A DNA stretch of 64,000 bases from Enterocloster bolteae (GCF_002234575.2 NZ_CP022464.2:3162001-3226000), one strand, 5' to 3'. Shown: positions 17,572-26,940, counted from the stretch's first letter. The notes: generated by a model not told the origin, from the sequence alone. Numbers and translations: made by a program.

Positions 17572-19500
17572 ATGGGAAAGACCGTGGAAAACGGAAAAAA
17601 TACAGTTCTTATAACAGGTGCAACCGGATTTCTGGGAGAATATCTGGTAAGGCGTCTTACAAAGGAATACCGGGTCCTGGCAATGGGAAGGAACCGGGAA
17701 CAGGGGAGGAAACTTGAAGGGCTGGGCGCTGTGTTCTGCCCGGGTGATTTTACAGACCGGAAAACGTGTGAGGCATATTTTAAGGGAGTCCGGTATGTGA
17801 TTCACGCAGGCGCACGTTCCACTGTCTGGGGCAGATGGGAGGATTTCTACCGGACGAATGTGGCTGGTACCGCCCTTGTGGCAGAGCTTTGCCTGGAAAA
17901 TGGGATTGAGCGTCTGGTATATATATCGTCTCCGAGCATCTACACGGTAAAATGCGACCGCTATGATATCCGCGAGGAACAGGCACCAAAGTATAATGAC
18001 CTGAATCATTATATCAGATCCAAGCTATCAGCGGAACGAGTGGTTGAGGACGTACACCAGAAGGGATTGGAGACTGTCATCCTCCGCCCGAGGGGGATGA
18101 TTGGGGTTGGGGATACAAGCCTTGTGCCCCGGCTGCTGCGGGCCAATATGCGGATTGGAATTCCGCTTATGAGGGAGGGCCTTAATACGGTAGACCTTAC
18201 CAGCGTGGAAAATGTGGCTCAGGCCTGCCAGTTAGCGCTGACAGCCCGGGCGGCTGATGGCATGGCGTTTAATATTACCAACGGCGAGCCGATGGAATTC
18301 AAGACATTGCTGGAGCATTTTCTTGCAGCTATCGGAGAGAAGCCCCATTACAGAAAACTGCCCTTTGGAGCTGTCTATGGCATGGCTGCGGCCATGGAAT
18401 GGGTATACAGGAGCTTCCATTTTCCGGGAGAACCGGCACTTACAAGATATACAGTGTGTACCCTGGGATTTTCCCAAACCATGGATATCAGCAGAGCCAG
18501 AACCATATTGGGCTATGAGCCGGAAAAGACATTGATGGAATCCATAGAGGAATATGGAAAATGGTGGAAAAACAGGGACGAGCCGGTTCCGGATCGTATC
18601 GCCAGGGTAAAGATGTATCACTGCGGCTCCTGTACCAATGACCTGGGTCTCCTGTTTAAGAGGCATCCCGGCCAAAAGAGGGAGTTTCCGGCCAGAGCGT
18701 TTCTGATACAGCACCGTGACCTGGGCAATATATTGTATGATACAGGTTATTCACAGGCTGTGTATGAAGATGGATTTCTTCTAAAGCTGTACCGCCGGCT
18801 GAATCCGGTCCATGTGAAGCCTGATCAGATCATTGATGAGAAATTGAGGGCAGACGGCATAAATCCTGAGAGCGTCCGGACCATCATTCTGTCCCATGCA
18901 CATCCGGATCATATGGGAGGGCTTAAACATTTCCAAGGGTATCATCTGGTGGCAACAGAACAGGTACACAAGGCGCTTCTGAGACCCTCTGTGAGGAATC
19001 TGGTGTTTGCGAATATGCTTCCGAATAGGTCTGCGCATATGCATCCCAAGCGTTGGGGCATGTTTTCCGGTACGCCCAGGGAGGCAGTATCAGAGCTTCC
19101 TCAGGATATGATGACAGATATTCCATCGGGAAAATGCTGTGAAGTAAGGGGGCGAACGCCCAAAAAACGGCTGTCAGAACACTTTTTATGCAGATATTTT
19201 GAACAGGTGTATGACCTGTTGGGAGACGGGAGCATCATAGGCGTGGTGCTGGACGGACACTGCAGGGGGCAGATGGGGATATGGATTCCTGATTTTAAGC
19301 TGCTTTTGGCAGCAGACGCCAGCTGGGGCGGCGATTTGGTCCGCCATACGCTTGAAATGAGGCTGTTTCCGCGTCTGATACAGAATGACTTTACGGAATA
19401 TAAGAAAACATTAAAAAAGCTTTGTGAGCTTCACAGGGACCATCCGCAGATAAGGATTGTGTTTACCCATGAAAAAGGAAGCGAGGAAACATATGGCTGA
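17572..19500 (+). CDS. Fusion protein: NAD(P)-dependent SDR (3-beta-HSD/OleD-like) + metallo-beta-lactamase-fold hydrolase
   Basis: 642 residues, two domains. Residues about 9-340 form an extended SDR with Rossmann motif TGATGFLG (15-22) and the Tyr-x-x-x-Lys pair Y147/K151; its nearest familiar relatives are 3-beta-HSD-like and OleD-like reductases. Residues about 350-640 form a metallo-beta-lactamase fold with the zinc motif HAHPDH at 442-447. The frame is continuous, with no sign of a frameshift. Such a fusion could reduce a 3-keto group and hydrolyse a thioester or lactone in one protein. The next gene starts inside its last codons. Confidence 0.9.
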   Translation: MGKTVENGKNTVLITGATGFLGEYLVRRLTKEYRVLAMGRNREQGRKLEGLGAVFCPGDFTDRKTCEAYFKGVRYVIHAGARSTVWGRWEDFYRTNVAGTALVAELCLENGIERLVYISSPSIYTVKCDRYDIREEQAPKYNDLNHYIRSKLSAERVVEDVHQKGLETVILRPRGMIGVGDTSLVPRLLRANMRIGIPLMREGLNTVDLTSVENVAQACQLALTARAADGMAFNITNGEPMEFKTLLEHFLAAIGEKPHYRKLPFGAVYGMAAAMEWVYRSFHFPGEPALTRYTVCTLGFSQTMDISRARTILGYEPEKTLMESIEEYGKWWKNRDEPVPDRIARVKMYHCGSCTNDLGLLFKRHPGQKREFPARAFLIQHRDLGNILYDTGYSQAVYEDGFLLKLYRRLNPVHVKPDQIIDEKLRADGINPESVRTIILSHAHPDHMGGLKHFQGYHLVATEQVHKALLRPSVRNLVFANMLPNRSAHMHPKRWGMFSGTPREAVSELPQDMMTDIPSGKCCEVRGRTPKKRLSEHFLCRYFEQVYDLLGDGSIIGVVLDGHCRGQMGIWIPDFKLLLAADASWGGDLVRHTLEMRLFPRLIQNDFTEYKKTLKKLCELHRDHPQIRIVFTHEKGSEETYG

Positions 19501-20815
19501 TACGTTATCTGTTCTCAAATACTATCTTTACTACAAATACAAAAAGCGGTTTTCAGACAGAAGCGCCCTGGAACGGTGGCAGGTACAAAAAATCAGGAAG
19601 CATCTGGAGTATGTGGGGGAGCATTCCCGGCTTTACAAGGGAATGAAAAAACTGTCCTCTTATCCGGTTATAGACAAGAAGTTTATGATGGAACATTTTG
19701 ATGAACTGAACACAGTTGGAATTGGCAGGGAGGAGGCCCTGGAATTTGCGGTCCTGGCAGAGCGCCAACGGAATTTCTCACCTAAGCTTAAGGGGGTAAC
19801 AGTAGGGCTCAGTTCCGGCACATCGGGAAAACAGGGGATCTTTCTGGTATCGGATGATGAGAAAAACCGTTGGGCCGGATATATTCTTGCAAGGTTCCTG
19901 CCGGGAAGTCTGTTTGAGACGTATTCCATAGCATTTTTCATGAGGGCGGACAGTAATTTATACCAGGCAGTGAAGTCCAAAAACATACAGTTCCATTTCT
20001 TTGATATTTACAAGGATATGGAGGAACACAGAAAACGGCTGGAAGAAATCCGTCCCCGGATACTGGCAGGACAGCCGTCGCTCCTTCTTATGATTGCAGA
20101 GGATGTAAGGAAGGGGAAAACGGATATTTGTCCCCGGATTGTCATATCCATTGCCGAGGTGCTGGAACAGGCGGATGAACAGAGGATAAAGGAGGCGTTT
20201 GGCCTTTCTGTTATTCATCAGGTCTACCAGTGCACCGAAGGATGCCTGGCAGCCACCTGTTCCATGGGAACGCTGCACTTGAATGAAGATATAGTGTACA
20301 TTGAGCGGGAGTATCTGGATGACCGGCGGTTCGTGCCGGTGGTGACGGATTTAGAGAGAAAGGCCCAGCCCATCATCCGTTACCGTCTGAATGACATATT
20401 GGTGGAGCGAAAGGAACCCTGCGGCTGCGGCAGCCCCTTCCTGGCTCTGGAGAAGATAGAGGGACGCGAGGATGATGTGTTTTCCTTTAAAGGGAAGGAC
20501 GGAAGGAATGTGCCTGTGTTCCCGGATTTTATCAGGAGATGCATCCTGTTTGGGGATAAGGGCAGCGGTGAAAACCAGGCAGGGTCTTCCGGAGATTACA
20601 GGATTGTACAGGAGACGGATGGGCGTCTGACTGTGTATGCGGACATGGCAGACCCTGGTAAACAGAGGGTTTTAAAGGAGTTTGAACTGCTCTCAAAAGA
20701 CTGCGGCTTCCTGCTGCCGGATATTTCCTTCCAGCCGTATAGTTGTGAAAAGGGAAGGAAAATGAAGCGTGTGGAGCGCAGAGGTGCAGAGCCGGTGAAG
20801 GGAAGGTACATATGA
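19493..20815 (+). CDS. Adenylate-forming enzyme (PaaK / F390 synthetase-like)
   Basis: 440 residues from the ATG at 19493, which has GCGAGGA upstream and overlaps the stop of the fusion gene; earlier in-frame starts lie inside that gene. The AMP-binding loop is GLSSGTSGKQGIF. YQCTEGCLA matches the YGxTE-type adenylate motif, and a Cys-rich PCGCGSPF follows before the C-terminal lid. These enzymes activate carboxylates as acyl-adenylates. It resembles the hypothetical F390 synthetase-related clade rather than classical fatty acyl-CoA ligases. The substrate is unknown, presumably an acyl or aryl acid for the condensing enzyme downstream. Confidence 0.85.
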   Translation: MADTLSVLKYYLYYKYKKRFSDRSALERWQVQKIRKHLEYVGEHSRLYKGMKKLSSYPVIDKKFMMEHFDELNTVGIGREEALEFAVLAERQRNFSPKLKGVTVGLSSGTSGKQGIFLVSDDEKNRWAGYILARFLPGSLFETYSIAFFMRADSNLYQAVKSKNIQFHFFDIYKDMEEHRKRLEEIRPRILAGQPSLLLMIAEDVRKGKTDICPRIVISIAEVLEQADEQRIKEAFGLSVIHQVYQCTEGCLAATCSMGTLHLNEDIVYIEREYLDDRRFVPVVTDLERKAQPIIRYRLNDILVERKEPCGCGSPFLALEKIEGREDDVFSFKGKDGRNVPVFPDFIRRCILFGDKGSGENQAGSSGDYRIVQETDGRLTVYADMADPGKQRVLKEFELLSKDCGFLLPDISFQPYSCEKGRKMKRVERRGAEPVKGRYI

Positions 20816-21753
20816 GGGAACGCAAGGTGAAAATTGCCGGCTGGGGAAACACCCTGTCGGGAAAGAAAATAGAATTTGATGGCCAGACCCGGTACCGTCT
20901 GGATAAAGACGAAACCTTACTAATGCTTGCGGTCAGGTCTGCCCGAAAGGCATTGGAGCGCGCGGCCATGGATATCAGTGATATGGACTGCATTGTATGC
21001 GCCATGGCAACCCCGCTGCAGGCCATTCCCTGCAACGCTGCCCTGGTGCATGAACAGCTGGCCAAGGGACTGGACATACCGGCTATGGATATTAATACCA
21101 CCTGCACCAGCTTTATATCGGCATTGGATGTGATGTCATGCCTGATTGAAATGGAGCGGTATAAGAATGTGCTGATCATATCAGGCGACACTGCGTCCGC
21201 GGCCCTGAATCCAAGGCAGAAGGAGAGCTATGAGCTGTTTTCAGACGGCGCCAGCGCCTGTGTTTTGACGAGAGCTGGGGAACAGGAGTCATCGAAAATT
21301 CTCTACAGCTGTCAGAAAACCTGGTCGGAAGGCGCCCATGATACGGAAATCAGGGGAGGTGGAGGCATGATGCCGGCATTTTCCATGAATGAAGAAAACC
21401 GCGAGGATTTTTACTTCGATATGAAAGGCAAACGTATCCTGAAGCTTTCTGCCCAGAATCTGCCCGGATTTGTGGAGCAGTGTCTGAAGGAGGCGGGGGT
21501 AAAGCGGGAGAGCATTGACCTGGTGGTTCCCCACCAGGCCAGCCGGGCGCTGGATGTTATTATGCCCAGGCTGGGCTTTAGGAAAGGAACCTATATAGAC
21601 CGTGTGTCACAATATGGAAATATGATTTCGGCCTCAGTACCCTACGCTCTCTGTGAAGCCATTGAGGAGGGACGGGTGGGGAAGGGAGACCTGGTGCTGC
21701 TCATTGGTACGGCGGCCGGTCTGACGGCAAATTTTCTTTTGATGCGGATTTAA
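20812..21753 (+). CDS. Ketoacyl synthase III-like condensing enzyme (FabH/OleA-like)
   Basis: 313 residues, start overlapping the previous stop (ATGA). The thiolase-fold triad is present: C98 in NTTCTS, H241 in VVPHQAS and N270 in YGNMIS. This triad performs decarboxylative or head-to-head Claisen condensation of acyl thioesters. The rest of fab is absent here, so a pathway-specific role is likely rather than primary fatty-acid initiation. No acyl carrier protein is encoded in the operon. It ends 46 bases before the convergent msrAB. Confidence 0.92.
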   Translation: MRERKVKIAGWGNTLSGKKIEFDGQTRYRLDKDETLLMLAVRSARKALERAAMDISDMDCIVCAMATPLQAIPCNAALVHEQLAKGLDIPAMDINTTCTSFISALDVMSCLIEMERYKNVLIISGDTASAALNPRQKESYELFSDGASACVLTRAGEQESSKILYSCQKTWSEGAHDTEIRGGGGMMPAFSMNEENREDFYFDMKGKRILKLSAQNLPGFVEQCLKEAGVKRESIDLVVPHQASRALDVIMPRLGFRKGTYIDRVSQYGNMISASVPYALCEAIEEGRVGKGDLVLLIGTAAGLTANFLLMRI

Positions 21754-21798
21754 TGGGGATGTCTGAAGGTGTTCATTTCCAAGCCGGAACCTGTAAAT

Positions 21799-22746
21799 CT
21801 ATATTGCCAGATCCAGATATGCCCCGTATCCTTCCTCCTCCATCCTGCTGCGGGGAATGAAGCGGAGGGCAGCGCTGTTGATGCAGTAGCGCAGTCCGCC
21901 GGTCCCGGCAGGACCGTCTTCAAACACATGGCCCAAGTGGGAATCACCCTCGCGGCTGCGCACCTCCACGCGGTGCATGCCATGACTGCTGTCCGGAAGC
22001 TCCGTGACGGCGCAGGACATGACCGGCTTTGTAAAGCTGGGCCATCCGCAGCCGGAATCAAATTTGTGGGCAGAGGTAAAAAGAGGCTCTCCTGTAACGA
22101 TATCCACATATAGACCTGGTTCGTGATGATTCCAATATGGTCCTGAAAAGGGCCTTTCGGTGGAGGCATTCTGGGTCACGTCATATTGCTCCCTGGTCAG
22201 CTGTTTCTGAAGCTCTGCCCGATCCTGCTTTATGCCCGTTCTGCCGTCCGGACGGACAATGAGGTCCTTGAGACTGCTGAAATCAATATGGCAGTAACCG
22301 TGGGGATGATTTTGCAGATAGTTCTGGTGGTAATCCTCAGCCGGATAGAAATTCCTCAATGGTTCTAACTCCACAGCCAGGGGCTGGCTGTAGTCCTTCT
22401 GGATTTCAAACATGACAGACTGGATGGGGCCGAGATCCTCATCGCTGATATAGTAGATACCGGTCCGGTACTGGCTTCCGCGGTCATTTCCCTGACGGTT
22501 TATGCTGACAGGGTCAATAATTTTAAAAAACTGTCTGACCAGTATGCGAAGTGCAACAATGTCCGGATTATACAAAATACAGACTGTTTCAGCAAAACCA
22601 GTGGTGTCTGAGCAGACCTCCTCGTACGTTGGATTTTCCACGGCTCCGTTGGCATAGCCGCACTCCGTATCGCAGACTCCCGGTATACGGGAAAAATATT
22701 CTTCCACCCCCCAGAAGCATCCTCCTGCAAAATATATTTTCTGCAT
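21799..22746 (-). CDS. msrAB: Bifunctional methionine sulfoxide reductase MsrA-MsrB
   Basis: 315 residues from the ATG at 22746; an upstream in-frame start at 22845 would add 33 residues unlike the family. The MsrA domain opens with GGCFWG (catalytic C10) and reduces Met-S-sulfoxide. The MsrB domain carries SGCGWPSF and the catalytic RYCINSAAL (C288) and reduces the R form. The zinc CxxC pairs of many MsrB proteins are absent. Role: repair of oxidised methionine in the cytoplasm. Confidence 0.96.
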   Translation of the reverse strand: MQKIYFAGGCFWGVEEYFSRIPGVCDTECGYANGAVENPTYEEVCSDTTGFAETVCILYNPDIVALRILVRQFFKIIDPVSINRQGNDRGSQYRTGIYYISDEDLGPIQSVMFEIQKDYSQPLAVELEPLRNFYPAEDYHQNYLQNHPHGYCHIDFSSLKDLIVRPDGRTGIKQDRAELQKQLTREQYDVTQNASTERPFSGPYWNHHEPGLYVDIVTGEPLFTSAHKFDSGCGWPSFTKPVMSCAVTELPDSSHGMHRVEVRSREGDSHLGHVFEDGPAGTGGLRYCINSAALRFIPRSRMEEEGYGAYLDLAI

Positions 22747-22966
22747 GATCCTATCACATCCTTTTCTATGTTTTTTCTGAATTGAATCCATGATTCTATT
22801 ATGCCCTGGTAAAGGACTAAAATCAATGAATAATGAATGCGGCAATCAAAAGGAGTGCCGTCTGCGGCAGAGAGAGCTGTTTAATTTGTTGCAGACTGTA
22901 AAATTCTGGTGTAAAATCATATTATACAGACGGTTAATACAGGTCTTTGGGCTGGAGGTTCTATTT

Positions 22967-23839
22967 ATGGAAATGTTGGTTTTCGGAATTGCCGCAGCAG
23001 TATCCTATTGGTATGAAACAGAGGTTTTTTTGTTTTTGGGCAGCGCGTACGTTACGTGCAGGTTTTTGTATAAATGGTATATGCCGCTGCTTGAGACCTG
23101 GCCGCCTGAACATGGGGAGACGGGGCGCCGGGTTTTGGGCTGCCTTCCCCCTGTTTCCTTGGCCATCATACTTTTTGTTCTACTGACCATGGCATCCTAT
23201 GACGTGGTTGGAATTTGGGTTGTTTTTTATATTCTTATGGGATATGCGTGGATATGCGGCGGGGTTTTCATGATGGAATGCCTGGATTTATCCTGGCCCT
23301 TTGACGCCGTCCACCTGGATAATAAGGCTGCGGTTTTTCCGGCTGCCGGGGGATTTGTGGGAGTGACTCTTATTTACGCGGGAGCCAACACAGGGGATGG
23401 ACCCGGCTGGTGGGTTGTCTTATTTGCCGCAGGACTGGGGTTTATTACCTGGCTTGGACTGGCGCTGGTGATAAATCTCTTGACTGATATATCCGAGCGG
23501 GTCAGCGTGGATCGTGACATGGGCAGCGGCATCCGTTTCGGTGCTTATCTGATTGCCAGCAGCCTGATACTGGCTTATGCGTCGGGCGGGGACTGGACCT
23601 CCACCCAAGCCACGCTCATGGAGTTCTCCGTTGGATGGCCTGTGCTTCCCCTTATGCTGTTTTCTCTTGCGGTGGAGTGGTTTTACATACGTCCGTCCCG
23701 TTCCCTTGCGGACAACCGTCTGCAGGCAAATATACTTCCGTCAGTTCTTTGGGGGGTTATTTACCTGGTCTATGCCGGTATTGTGCTTTTGATTTTTCAT
23801 GGGATTCCGGAACGTATTTCCGGCGGGGTACTCCTGTGA
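22967..23839 (+). CDS. Polytopic membrane protein, DUF350-like
   Basis: 290 residues from the ATG at 22967, chosen because GGAGG lies eight bases upstream; longer in-frame starts run toward msrAB. About seven hydrophobic segments are visible. The segment ERVSVDRDMGSGIRFGAYLIA followed by SSLILAYASG resembles DUF350 repeats, which often accompany glutathionylspermidine synthase-like genes (yjfL-yjfC in E. coli). The ligase gene starts in its stop codon (GTGA). The DUF350 assignment is tentative. Confidence 0.7.
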   Translation: MEMLVFGIAAAVSYWYETEVFLFLGSAYVTCRFLYKWYMPLLETWPPEHGETGRRVLGCLPPVSLAIILFVLLTMASYDVVGIWVVFYILMGYAWICGGVFMMECLDLSWPFDAVHLDNKAAVFPAAGGFVGVTLIYAGANTGDGPGWWVVLFAAGLGFITWLGLALVINLLTDISERVSVDRDMGSGIRFGAYLIASSLILAYASGGDWTSTQATLMEFSVGWPVLPLMLFSLAVEWFYIRPSRSLADNRLQANILPSVLWGVIYLVYAGIVLLIFHGIPERISGGVLL

Positions 23840-25056
23840 GCGGGGCGGTGCTTGCCCGAATTCCCGGTGAACGGTATTCGGATTACCGTTATGAGGCAAT
23901 TTTTAGGGCATACAAATGGGATCCTCAGGTGGAGGACCACAACACAGTGGCTGAGCATGTGGTGCTTCTGGACAGCCAGACAGCCAGACAACTGGAACAA
24001 TGGGCGGAACAGCTGTCCGCTGAGACTATGGAGATTGAGCAGGCTATGATGGAACGGAGCGATTTGGTAAAAAAACTGGGCCTGCCGTCTAAGGTAAAGA
24101 AGGCAATTCCCAGAATGGGCAGTTATTCCCCGGAAAGACATGTTAGGCTCATGCGCTTTGACTTTCATCCCACCACAGATGGCTGCTCAGTATCAGAGGT
24201 CAACAGCGATGTTCCAGGAGGTCTGGCGGAAGCGTCTGTACTCCCGAGAATCGCGCAGCCGTATTTTCCGCAGTATGAACCACAAGGCCATGTGGCCCGC
24301 AGTTTGTTGGAGGCATTCCAAAAGAGAACCGGTCCCGGCGTAAGGATTGCTTTTGTACATGCTACCTCATATGCGGATGACCGCCAGGTCATGCAGTTTT
24401 TAGGGGACTATTTTGAAGAAAATGGATACCGTTCCCTGTATGCGGCCCCTGACCATCTTATCTGGAGGGAGCAGCAGGCGGTAAGCCTGATTCAGGGGGA
24501 AGAAGGCCCTGTAGGCGGAATTGTGCGGTTTTATCCCCTGGAATGGCTCCCCAATCTTTCCGGACGAACGGACTGGGGCGGTTATTATGATACACAGACA
24601 CCATCCTGCAACCATCCAATCGCTGTTTTTGCCCAGTCCAAGCGTCTGCCGCTTATATGGGATGAGCTGGGGCTTGAACTGCCTGCATGGAGGGCATTGC
24701 TTCCTGAGACCCGCGCTCCGGAGGCCGGTAAATTTGGGGATGGGTGGATTTACAAACCCGCCCTTGGCCGTGTGGGGGAGGGGATTTCCACTCGGGAGGC
24801 ACTGACTCCAAAGGAATACAGGCAGATTCAGAGAAATGTCCGCTGGCACCCAAAAGACTGGATTGTACAGAAACGGTTTGAAAGCAAACCGGTTTCTGGC
24901 GATGAGGGGGAACATTTTCATCTCTGTGTGGGAGTGTTTACAGTAGATGGCAAAGCTGCCGGTTTTTATGGGCGCATCAGTCCCTTTCCCCGCATAGATG
25001 CCAGGGCAAAGGATATTCCCCTATTGGTGGAGAAGGAGGATAAACCCAATGAATGA
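23836..25056 (+). CDS. Glutathionylspermidine synthase-like ATP-grasp ligase
   Basis: 406 residues starting at GTG 23836, which overlaps the previous stop. The first residues GERYSDYRYEAIFRAYKWDPQ and EVNSDVPGGLAEAS, and the ATP-grasp segment GWIYKPALGRVGEG, match the synthetase domain of the GspS/YgiC/YjfC family, which makes an amide bond using ATP. The amidase domain of E. coli GspS is missing. Related stand-alone proteins do not necessarily make glutathionylspermidine. The membrane partner suggests ligation onto a membrane or envelope substrate, but this is inference. Confidence 0.88.
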   Translation: MSGAVLARIPGERYSDYRYEAIFRAYKWDPQVEDHNTVAEHVVLLDSQTARQLEQWAEQLSAETMEIEQAMMERSDLVKKLGLPSKVKKAIPRMGSYSPERHVRLMRFDFHPTTDGCSVSEVNSDVPGGLAEASVLPRIAQPYFPQYEPQGHVARSLLEAFQKRTGPGVRIAFVHATSYADDRQVMQFLGDYFEENGYRSLYAAPDHLIWREQQAVSLIQGEEGPVGGIVRFYPLEWLPNLSGRTDWGGYYDTQTPSCNHPIAVFAQSKRLPLIWDELGLELPAWRALLPETRAPEAGKFGDGWIYKPALGRVGEGISTREALTPKEYRQIQRNVRWHPKDWIVQKRFESKPVSGDEGEHFHLCVGVFTVDGKAAGFYGRISPFPRIDARAKDIPLLVEKEDKPNE

Positions 25057-25804
25057 CAATTACAATACATACCGAATCTGGGCGCCGGACAATGCTCTGT
25101 GGACTCAGTGGGCCAAGCCGGTGCTGTTTGCCCGGACGCTCCAGCAGGTTCCGGAAAAGCTGGTTCTGCCTTCCGTTAAATGGGCCCCTTATGGGGACGG
25201 CAGAACGGCTCTGTTTGTGGATTTGCCTGGAAAGAGAGGCGTACTGGAGGGACTTGCCCTGGCTCAAATGGGTTACCGTCCTGTACCTCTTTATAACGGT
25301 GTCTACGGCGCCGATAAGTGGTCCATGGCCGTGGATGTAACATCTGTGGCGGAAACGTTGTATCAAGGTGCAGATTACCTTAGCTGCCAGCATATTCGTC
25401 CAGATGCGCCGCCTGCATTTCTTCTGGATGCGGCCAGAATGAAAGGTACGGCCCGACAGCCGGGAAGATATGATAACCGCTGGTGCGTCTTTCCGCAGGA
25501 CGCCCCCTCGGCTGATTTTCTGAAGGCCCAGGGTATCGAATCCATTTATGTAAGAACCAAGGAGATACAGAATGATCTGGCCCATATACTTCTGCGCTAT
25601 CAAAAGAAGGGGATTCGGATTTATCAGGTCAGGGATAATGGCGAGCCGAAAAAGCTGACTGTAGTGAGGCCTTCCCATTTTAAAAGTTTTCTGTACCGCT
25701 TTTGCACATTGCTGGGACTGACCAGGAATGCAGCGGGGGGATTCGGCGGAATGGTGCCCGAGGCCACCCAGTCCTCAGGAACCCGGTATTATGGTATTGG
25801 CTAG
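25049..25804 (+). CDS. Unknown protein cotranscribed with the GspS-like ligase
   Basis: 251 residues from ATG 25049, with GGAGGAT upstream and an 8-base overlap with the ligase gene. Not recognised. No membrane segment or signal peptide. Recognisable features are a possible nucleotide or substrate loop region (VDLPGKRGVLEGLALAQMGY) and a glycine-rich C-terminal tail (NAAGGFGGMVPEA). It is the third gene of a tightly overlapping operon, so it likely acts with the ligase and the membrane protein. A hairpin follows directly. Confidence 0.8.
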   Translation: MNDNYNTYRIWAPDNALWTQWAKPVLFARTLQQVPEKLVLPSVKWAPYGDGRTALFVDLPGKRGVLEGLALAQMGYRPVPLYNGVYGADKWSMAVDVTSVAETLYQGADYLSCQHIRPDAPPAFLLDAARMKGTARQPGRYDNRWCVFPQDAPSADFLKAQGIESIYVRTKEIQNDLAHILLRYQKKGIRIYQVRDNGEPKKLTVVRPSHFKSFLYRFCTLLGLTRNAAGGFGGMVPEATQSSGTRYYGIG

Positions 25805-25823
25805 GAAGCGGCGGAAGAATGCG

Positions 25824-25871
25824 AAATCGTCCTATTGCCTTGAAGATGTCTGCCAGGCAATAGGGCGATTT
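25824..25871. terminator. Long hairpin between convergent genes
   Basis: Arms AAATCG-CCTATTGCC and GGCAATAGG-CGATTT pair over 15 bp with one internal mismatch, around a 16-base loop. It lies between the + operon end and the end of the - strand nitroreductase, so it may serve both. There is no long T-run. Confidence 0.65.
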
Positions 25872-25887
25872 GTTAAAAGAAATGCTA

Positions 25888-26403
25888 TTATTTTTCATAC
25901 GTTACCAGCTGGCTCAGGGCAATTCTCTGCCGGTCAAAGCGGCTGGTATCAGCAGTTCCGGCATTGGAATATCCAATTGCCAGAATATTGACTGGTTCAA
26001 GATGTTCCGGCAGTTCAAACTCCCTGCACAAAATGTCCGGATTAAAATAGCATACCCAAACGCTTCCCAGGCCCAGTTCCGTGGCCTGCAGCATCATATG
26101 GTCTGTCAGAATAGAGGCGTCAATGTCGCCGGTCTGTTTTTTGTCAAAGGGACGAACCCATGCCTTCTCATGGTCTGCGCAGACAATGATGGCCAGGGGA
26201 GCTCCGTAGATGTTAGCAGCCTTTCCGATTTTTGCAAGGCTTTGCTCACTTTGGGCGACAATCAGACGGATCGGCTGCAGATTGGCAGCAGTGGGGGCAA
26301 CACGGGCGGCTTCCAGAATTTTCTCCAGCTTTTCTGGTTCTACATGCTGACTGGTATAACTGCGCACAGAAAAACGCTGCTTTGCGATACTGAGAAACTC
26401 CAT
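25888..26403 (-). CDS. Nitroreductase family protein
   Basis: 171 residues, short nitroreductase of the FMN-dependent type. The N terminus FLSIAKQRFSVRSYTSQ and the motif ARVAPTAANLQP contribute to FMN phosphate binding, and LGLGSVWVCYF is the typical later segment. It is divergent from a HxlR regulator with 174 bases between the starts. HxlR proteins commonly control neighbouring redox enzymes in response to quinones or aldehydes, so regulation by it is likely. Confidence 0.93.
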   Translation of the reverse strand: MEFLSIAKQRFSVRSYTSQHVEPEKLEKILEAARVAPTAANLQPIRLIVAQSEQSLAKIGKAANIYGAPLAIIVCADHEKAWVRPFDKKQTGDIDASILTDHMMLQATELGLGSVWVCYFNPDILCREFELPEHLEPVNILAIGYSNAGTADTSRFDRQRIALSQLVTYEK

Positions 26404-26440
26404 AATATTAAATTCCTTTCTGATTTTTATTATGGCATCA

Positions 26441-26468
26441 AATCAACCATTGATTTTACAACCATTGA
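26441..26468. promoter_or_regulatory. Operator-like repeats in the nitroreductase-hxlR intergenic region
   Basis: A dyad AATCAA-CCA-TTGATT (26441-26455) is followed by a direct repeat; the decamer CAACCATTGA is at 26444 and again at 26459. The spacing is 15 bp. It lies close to the nitroreductase start and is a good candidate HxlR binding site. Confidence 0.55.
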
Positions 26469-26577
26469 CTTTATTTTATCATCTGTCATATAATTCACAA
26501 GAATGCACTTTTAAGGTAGATACTTCCCAAAACCATAGTATCCCCGTAAGCAATAGCAGGACAAACAGGAGGAAATC

Positions 26578-26940
26578 ATGACACAGCAGGAAAGAAGCAT
26601 GTTCAACTGTCCGGTGGAGGCGACCTTATCCTTGATTGGCGGAAAATACAAACCAATTATTCTCTGGCATCTGATAAAAGAGCCGCTTCACTATATGGAG
26701 TTACAGCGGCTCATTCCCGGCGCAACACCTAAAATGCTTTCCCAGCAGCTTCGCGGCCTGGAAACATCGGGTATGATTTCCAGAGAAGTTATACCGGAGA
26801 AACCGCCCAGGACTATCTATTCCCTGACCGAATTCGGCAAAAGCATTATTCCGGTGCTGGATGTGATGTGTACCTGGGGAACGGATTATTTAAACGGGCT
26901 GAATGTGAAAACACCTTGTCAGAAGCAGGAGAGGGGATGA
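26578..26940 (+). CDS. HxlR-family winged-helix regulator
   Basis: 120 residues. The family signature is complete: CPVEATLSLIGGKYKPIILW at the N terminus with the conserved Cys, LQRLIPGATPKMLSQQLRGL as recognition helix, then the wing and YSLTEFG. Regulates divergent promoters; see the nitroreductase. AGGAGG precedes the ATG. Confidence 0.95.
   Translation: MTQQERSMFNCPVEATLSLIGGKYKPIILWHLIKEPLHYMELQRLIPGATPKMLSQQLRGLETSGMISREVIPEKPPRTIYSLTEFGKSIIPVLDVMCTWGTDYLNGLNVKTPCQKQERG

Noticed and set aside
25870..26493. 207-residue + frame opposite the nitroreductase
   Set aside because: Antisense shadow; the - strand frame has a clear nitroreductase sequence.
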